A DNA stretch of 64,000 nucleotides from Diphasiastrum complanatum (lineage: Eukaryota; Streptophyta; Lycopodiopsida; Lycopodiales; Lycopodiaceae). The number at the start of each line of letters is the position of its first letter. Positions within the stretch are counted from its first letter, which is position 1. Below are positions 60,224 through 64,000 of this stretch, piece after piece. The stretch is from assembly GCA_029204225.1 (NCBI GenBank), contig CM055094.1, forward strand, positions 11,515,153 through 11,579,152, written 5' to 3'. The notes beneath the pieces were generated by a model. The model searched no databases. It saw only the letters and a list, made by a program, of their open reading frames with translations, and was not told the DNA's origin. Position numbers and translations under genes: made by a program.

Positions 60224-61234
60224 TGTTGAAAATCAAAACTCAAAATGAACTTTGAAGAGTGCCATTGACTCACTATCTCCGTTGGAAGCTTGAGATATCT
60301 TGGCTATGGGGTGCTTAATTATCTTTGCTCTGTGAGTTAGAACCCAGTTTTCCTTGCAAGATATTTGGAGAGCTGGCCTACCATTGTTGTAAAGCTGACT
60401 CAGGTGCACCCAGCGTGCCCTGTAAGATTCTAAGGGGTGACGTTCCCTAAGGTCCCAGAGCAAGTTAGAACGTCAAGGACTGAGCCTCCGACCTGTGGTG
60501 AGCCAGTCAAGTAGTCACAAGTCATGAGCTAGCTCTGGAGCTCGAGTCATGTCCTAGTCAGGAAGCAAGTTGATTCTGCCGCTGGGACGGCTCCCAGGAC
60601 CCATGTCTGGGAGCCAGACTGATTCTGCCAGGCTTGCCAAGCTTAATCAGCAAAATAAAAACTAAGTCCTAAAAAGCGTGCTTTACCAGAAAGCACTATG
60701 TTTTAGAACAGAGGGGGTGCGCCGAATCACAGCAGAACTATAGGGGGGAGTCCGGCAGACAGAAACTTGGGCAGCTCAACCAGCGCCAGGAATCCAGTCA
60801 CCAGGTCTCAGCTCTCTCTACCAGCACGAGCCACGCACAATGCCCAGCACATGTTGGTGGCCCCGAGACCGGTCAGTCTATGTATGAATGTAGCCTCTTC
60901 CAAATCTAATAAAGTTGATCCTTGGGGATGATTACCATTTCGGTTTTGCCTTCGGGACTAGTCCAAGTGGAAGGACCCTTACTACAACCTTTTTGTGTCA
61001 CCGATGCCTAAGGGTCCTCGTCATCGACGTGGGGCTTGCCGCTATGCCAATTGGTCAGTTTGGCGACCACTATGCCTTGGGTTTCACGTGTGTCTTGTCT
61101 TTGCCTTTGGTTACCTTTTGGGGATGGTTTCTGAGTTGGCTTTTACGTAAGTGCATGATGGATGAATGTTAGACTTAAGTGCATGTTGAGGAAACCACTC
61201 AAGTCCCAGCGCCCTTTGAGGCGCCGGTGCAACA
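60224..61234 (+). repeat. 5' LTR of element H (1011 bp)
   Basis: Bounded by TGTTG at 60224 and CAACA at 61234, a 5-bp terminal inverted repeat, with the PBS two bases further. The partner LTR is outside the window, so the left boundary rests on the terminal repeat alone. Confidence 0.65.
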
Positions 61235-61236
61235 TG

Positions 61237-61247
61237 TGGTATCAGAG
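61237..61247 (+). promoter_or_regulatory. Primer-binding site of element H (initiator-Met tRNA)
   Basis: TGGTATCAGAG, two bases after the LTR. Confidence 0.9.
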
Positions 61248-61309
61248 ATGACTAGCCGGTCAGCTACACAAGTCTCACAGGGGTGGCCACATTTTGGGAT
61301 TTGTCAGGA

Positions 61310-61715
61310 CAACCGTTGCGCAAGGCGCTGCCCACAATGTAAGCACGGGTGCGTCCACGTTCGGGGTGGTCAACAGAAAGGGGGACTTGATGAGACAAGG
61401 TGCTGCCCTTGAGGTGTAAGCATGGTCAGTTCCCGCGGTTCGGGCCTGGCGCCGTCTGCACGTAGGACAGATGAGGCAATGTGCTGCCATTAGGTTGGTG
61501 AAAGCACGGTCTGTGCCTTGTGGGATGCGGGATGACATATTCGAACTGTATGGGTTAACCATTGATACAGAGATGCTGCTCGAATTCGGGTGTAAAGCAC
61601 GAGTGGTTAGCTGCCGGTGTGGGATAGTTGCCGATCATTTAGCTATAAGGGCTATCGACCAAAAAGTGGTGGGGTGTGACTGAGGCAATGTGCTGCTTAA
61701 TGGTGAAAGCACAGA
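61310..61715 (+). repeat. Degenerate direct repeats in the element H leader
   Basis: A phrase of the form (g)aggc(aa)tgtgctgcc ... gtgaaagcac(g/a) occurs about four times, near 61318, 61399, 61472 and 61682, with variable spacing. No coding frame is conserved through it. Confidence 0.6.
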
Positions 61716-61930
61716 TGGTTGGATGGATGTTTCCCCGTGGGCTAATTCTGTGATAGATTTGAGTGGGCGCGGCTAGGCAAAGGTCCTACGTCCGGTCTCA
61801 ATGGGAATGTGGCTTGAGAGGGATCCTCTGTGTTTGCTTTGGTCGGTATGTTCGTTTGTGGTGTGCTTGTTTGGACCTGAATAACCCCTGGTTGCTTAAC
61901 TTCTTCCAGGTGATCTGATCTAGTTGGGAG

Positions 61931-64000
61931 TTGGAGGAATTTACATTTGTGGGTGGACGACATACAAGTATGGAAAGGAGCTTCCATGGGGCAACCCCCA
62001 AGATTGGTTCAAGATTATTATTCCTATCCGGAAAGATCGCGAGGAGGAAGTCAGATTTCATGATCGACTCCGGAGCTTCACAAAACTATATTTCAAGGAG
62101 CGTAGTGGAACAATTTAGCTTGCTGACCATAAACGTAACATCAACGCTCAAGGCAGAAACAGCAAAGGGAGCACTGGATGCAGACAAAACAACAATGAAC
62201 ATCCCGGTGCAAATTGGGAGATGGAAGGCTAAACTTAGCTTTTTGATTTTAGAGATGGATGCCTTCGATGTAATTTTGGACCTTCCCTGGCTAAATGAAC
62301 ATTGTATTGCAGTTTTGGGTAGGAGCTCAAACTTGGTTCTCTTGGATTACAAGGGACAGATCTGTATGACAAAAGCTCTGCCTAGAGGGAACACGAAGGG
62401 CACCTATATTGAACAAAATCTGGTTGTTGCATCTGTGATTAAAAGCATGGCGAAAGGGAAAAGGTCAAAGTGCTTTCTTTATATCTGTAGAGAGGTTCCA
62501 GAAGGGAAAAATGCACAACAGAAAAACTTGCCAAAGGAGGTGGTAGATTTTCTAGAGGAATTTAGCGATGTGTTTTCATAAGAACTCCCAGCTAAGTTAC
62601 CTCGTCGAAGACCAGTGGACCATAAGATTGAGTTGGTACCAGGAACAGAACCAACTTCACGAGCACCCTATAGGATGTCCCAAGAAGAGTTGGTGGAACT
62701 GAAACGACAGCTTGGTGAATTGATAGACAAAGGATTCATTAGACCCAGTGCTTCGTCTTTTGGAGCCCCATTATTATTCGTGGAAAAGACGGACAAGACA
62801 CTGCGGATGTGTGTGGATTACCGCATGCTCAACAAAGGTACCATCAAGAACAAGTATCCCATGCCTAGAATTGATGACCTGTTTGACCAGCTCAAACATG
62901 CCAGATATTGTAGCCGAATAGATCTTAGATCTAGATATCACCAAATTCAAATAGCTAAAGGTGATGAGCACAAAACGGCTTTTCAAACACGGTATGGGAG
63001 CCACGAATTCAGGGTGATGCCGTTCGGTCTAACAAACGCACCAGCCACTTTTTGCACGTTGATGAACAACATTTTTCAAGACTGCTTAGATGAATTTGTC
63101 ATTGTGTACATCGACGACATCTTGGTGTTTACTCGTAGCCTCAAAGATCACATTAAACATTTAAGGACGGTCCTCCAATGACTGAGGAAGAACAACTTGT
63201 TCGTGAAAAGAGAAAAATGTGAATTTGTGGTAGAGGAAGTTGATTTCCTCGGACATGTTATAGGCTACGGACAAATTCGGATGGATCCTAAGAAGATCAA
63301 GACTATCTTGGATTGGCTGGCTCCTAAAATTGTTCATGGCATCAAATCCTTTGTGGGCTTATGTAACTTTTACAGGAGATTCATTGAGGCATTTAGCAAA
63401 ATTGTGGCACCACTGTTGGAGCAGAACAAGACTCATCTGAAGATGACATGGACACCGGAATGTGAAGCAGCGTTCCAAGAACGAAAATGACGGATCACTC
63501 AAGAACCCATCCTTGCCTTATCGGACTTTAGCAAACCTTTTGAAATACATACAGACGCGTCGAACTTTGCTATTGGGGCCGTGCTGATGCAAGATGGAAA
63601 ACCTGTTGCATATTTTTCAAAGAAATTGAGTGACGTAGAGCGATGATGGCCAACTCATGAAAAAGAAATGGTCGCAGTAGTTCAAGCAGTGGAGCATTGG
63701 AGACATTATGTGGCAAGAAAACCCTTTAAGGCATTCATTGATAATGTATCACTCAAGTACTTCTCATCCCAAGGTATGCTCACGCCAAAGCAAATGCGAT
63801 GGCAAAACTTTCTCTCAAAATTCAATATAGACATTGTACACACGGCGGGAAAGAACAATGTGGTGGTGGACGCACTAAGTAGACAGGAACACTTGATGGC
63901 AACGGTGACAACTCAGGTTACCGGCCTACTCCAAGAAATCAGGGAGAATTATGGTGCAGATGCGTTGGAGAAGGACTTAATGATCGAATTCCAGCTGGGA
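61931..64000 (+). pseudogene. pol: Element H pol: protease, RT, RNase H (partial)
   Basis: One frame throughout. Protease FMIDSGASQNYISRSVVEQF (about 62058) and VILDLPWLNEH. RT from about 62615: [32 protein letters not shown] and catalytic YIDDILVFT (about 63110), LGHVIG. RNase H from about 63500: HTDASNFAIGAVLMQDGKPV, HEKEM, and VVDALSR near the end. Stops at 62579 (TAA), 63179, 63488 and 63646 (all TGA). At least two of the TGAs fit CGA Arg codons. Otherwise the catalytic residues are kept, so the copy is relatively young. Integrase lies beyond the window. Confidence 0.92.

Larger units (their letters stand above)
60224..64000 (+). mobile_element. Element H: Ty3/Gypsy retrotransposon, 5' part (runs off the window)
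   Basis: 5' LTR, PBS, leader and protease-RT-RNase H in one plus-strand frame, continuing past the window end. No gag is visible between PBS and protease, so this copy looks gag-less or internally deleted. Confidence 0.88.

Noticed and set aside
60233-60463. Minus-strand frame starting MLWDLRER
   Set aside because: Lies inside the LTR of element H with no family resemblance.

Overview
The window reads as nuclear DNA from a land plant with a large, repeat-rich genome. The evidence is plant-type Ty3/Gypsy and Ty1/Copia LTR retrotransposons, primer-binding sites matching plant initiator-Met and Asp-type tRNA ends, GT-AG introns, AT-rich intergenic DNA and long microsatellites. I see no conserved housekeeping gene, rRNA, tRNA, CRISPR array or bacterial operon. 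The species cannot be fixed from this sequence. Almost every coding region is broken, and most stops are ones that C-to-T (or G-to-A) change would create from TGG, CGA or CAG codons.

Layout. 1-12390 is element A, a minus-strand Athila/Tat-like Gypsy element (both LTRs, gag-pro, pol). Downstream of pol it carries an extra ORF of about 800 codons, preceded by a dense cluster of heat-shock-element-like TTCNNGAA sites. It sits in a Copia integrase remnant (12391-12690). 12968-20000 is element C, a plus-strand chromodomain Gypsy element with a nearly continuous gag-pol. 20001-26378 is element D, a minus-strand Copia element abutting the truncated 3' LTR of C. 26379-27110 holds two plus-strand retroelement scraps. 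27115-38497 is element B, a minus-strand Gypsy element with its own unrelated extra ORF. Its integrase is split by element G, a structurally complete Copia element (31357-36878) with a 5-bp target duplication TCAAT. 38502-39000 and 52661-53292 hold copies of a small non-autonomous LTR family. 40150-42790 is Copia remnant F.

43129-48826 is different. It is a group of intron-containing genes that are not LTR retrotransposon genes. A plus-strand three-exon gene of unknown function faces a minus-strand Ulp1/C48-like cysteine peptidase and a minus-strand multi-exon protein with DDE-transposase-like features. A partial second copy of the unknown gene, with the same intron position, lies at 53880-54425. 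I think this is the best candidate in the window for an undescribed mobile system, probably a DNA transposon.

49-57.8 kb is mostly non-coding: an LTR fragment of the C family, a Gypsy gag fragment, an inverted repeat, a (GA)61 tract and two G14 tracts. 57807-59018 is a second copy of the element A extra ORF, downstream of a Copia RNase H scrap. 60224-64000 is the 5' part of another plus-strand Gypsy element (H). Its pol has only four stops, but no gag is visible.
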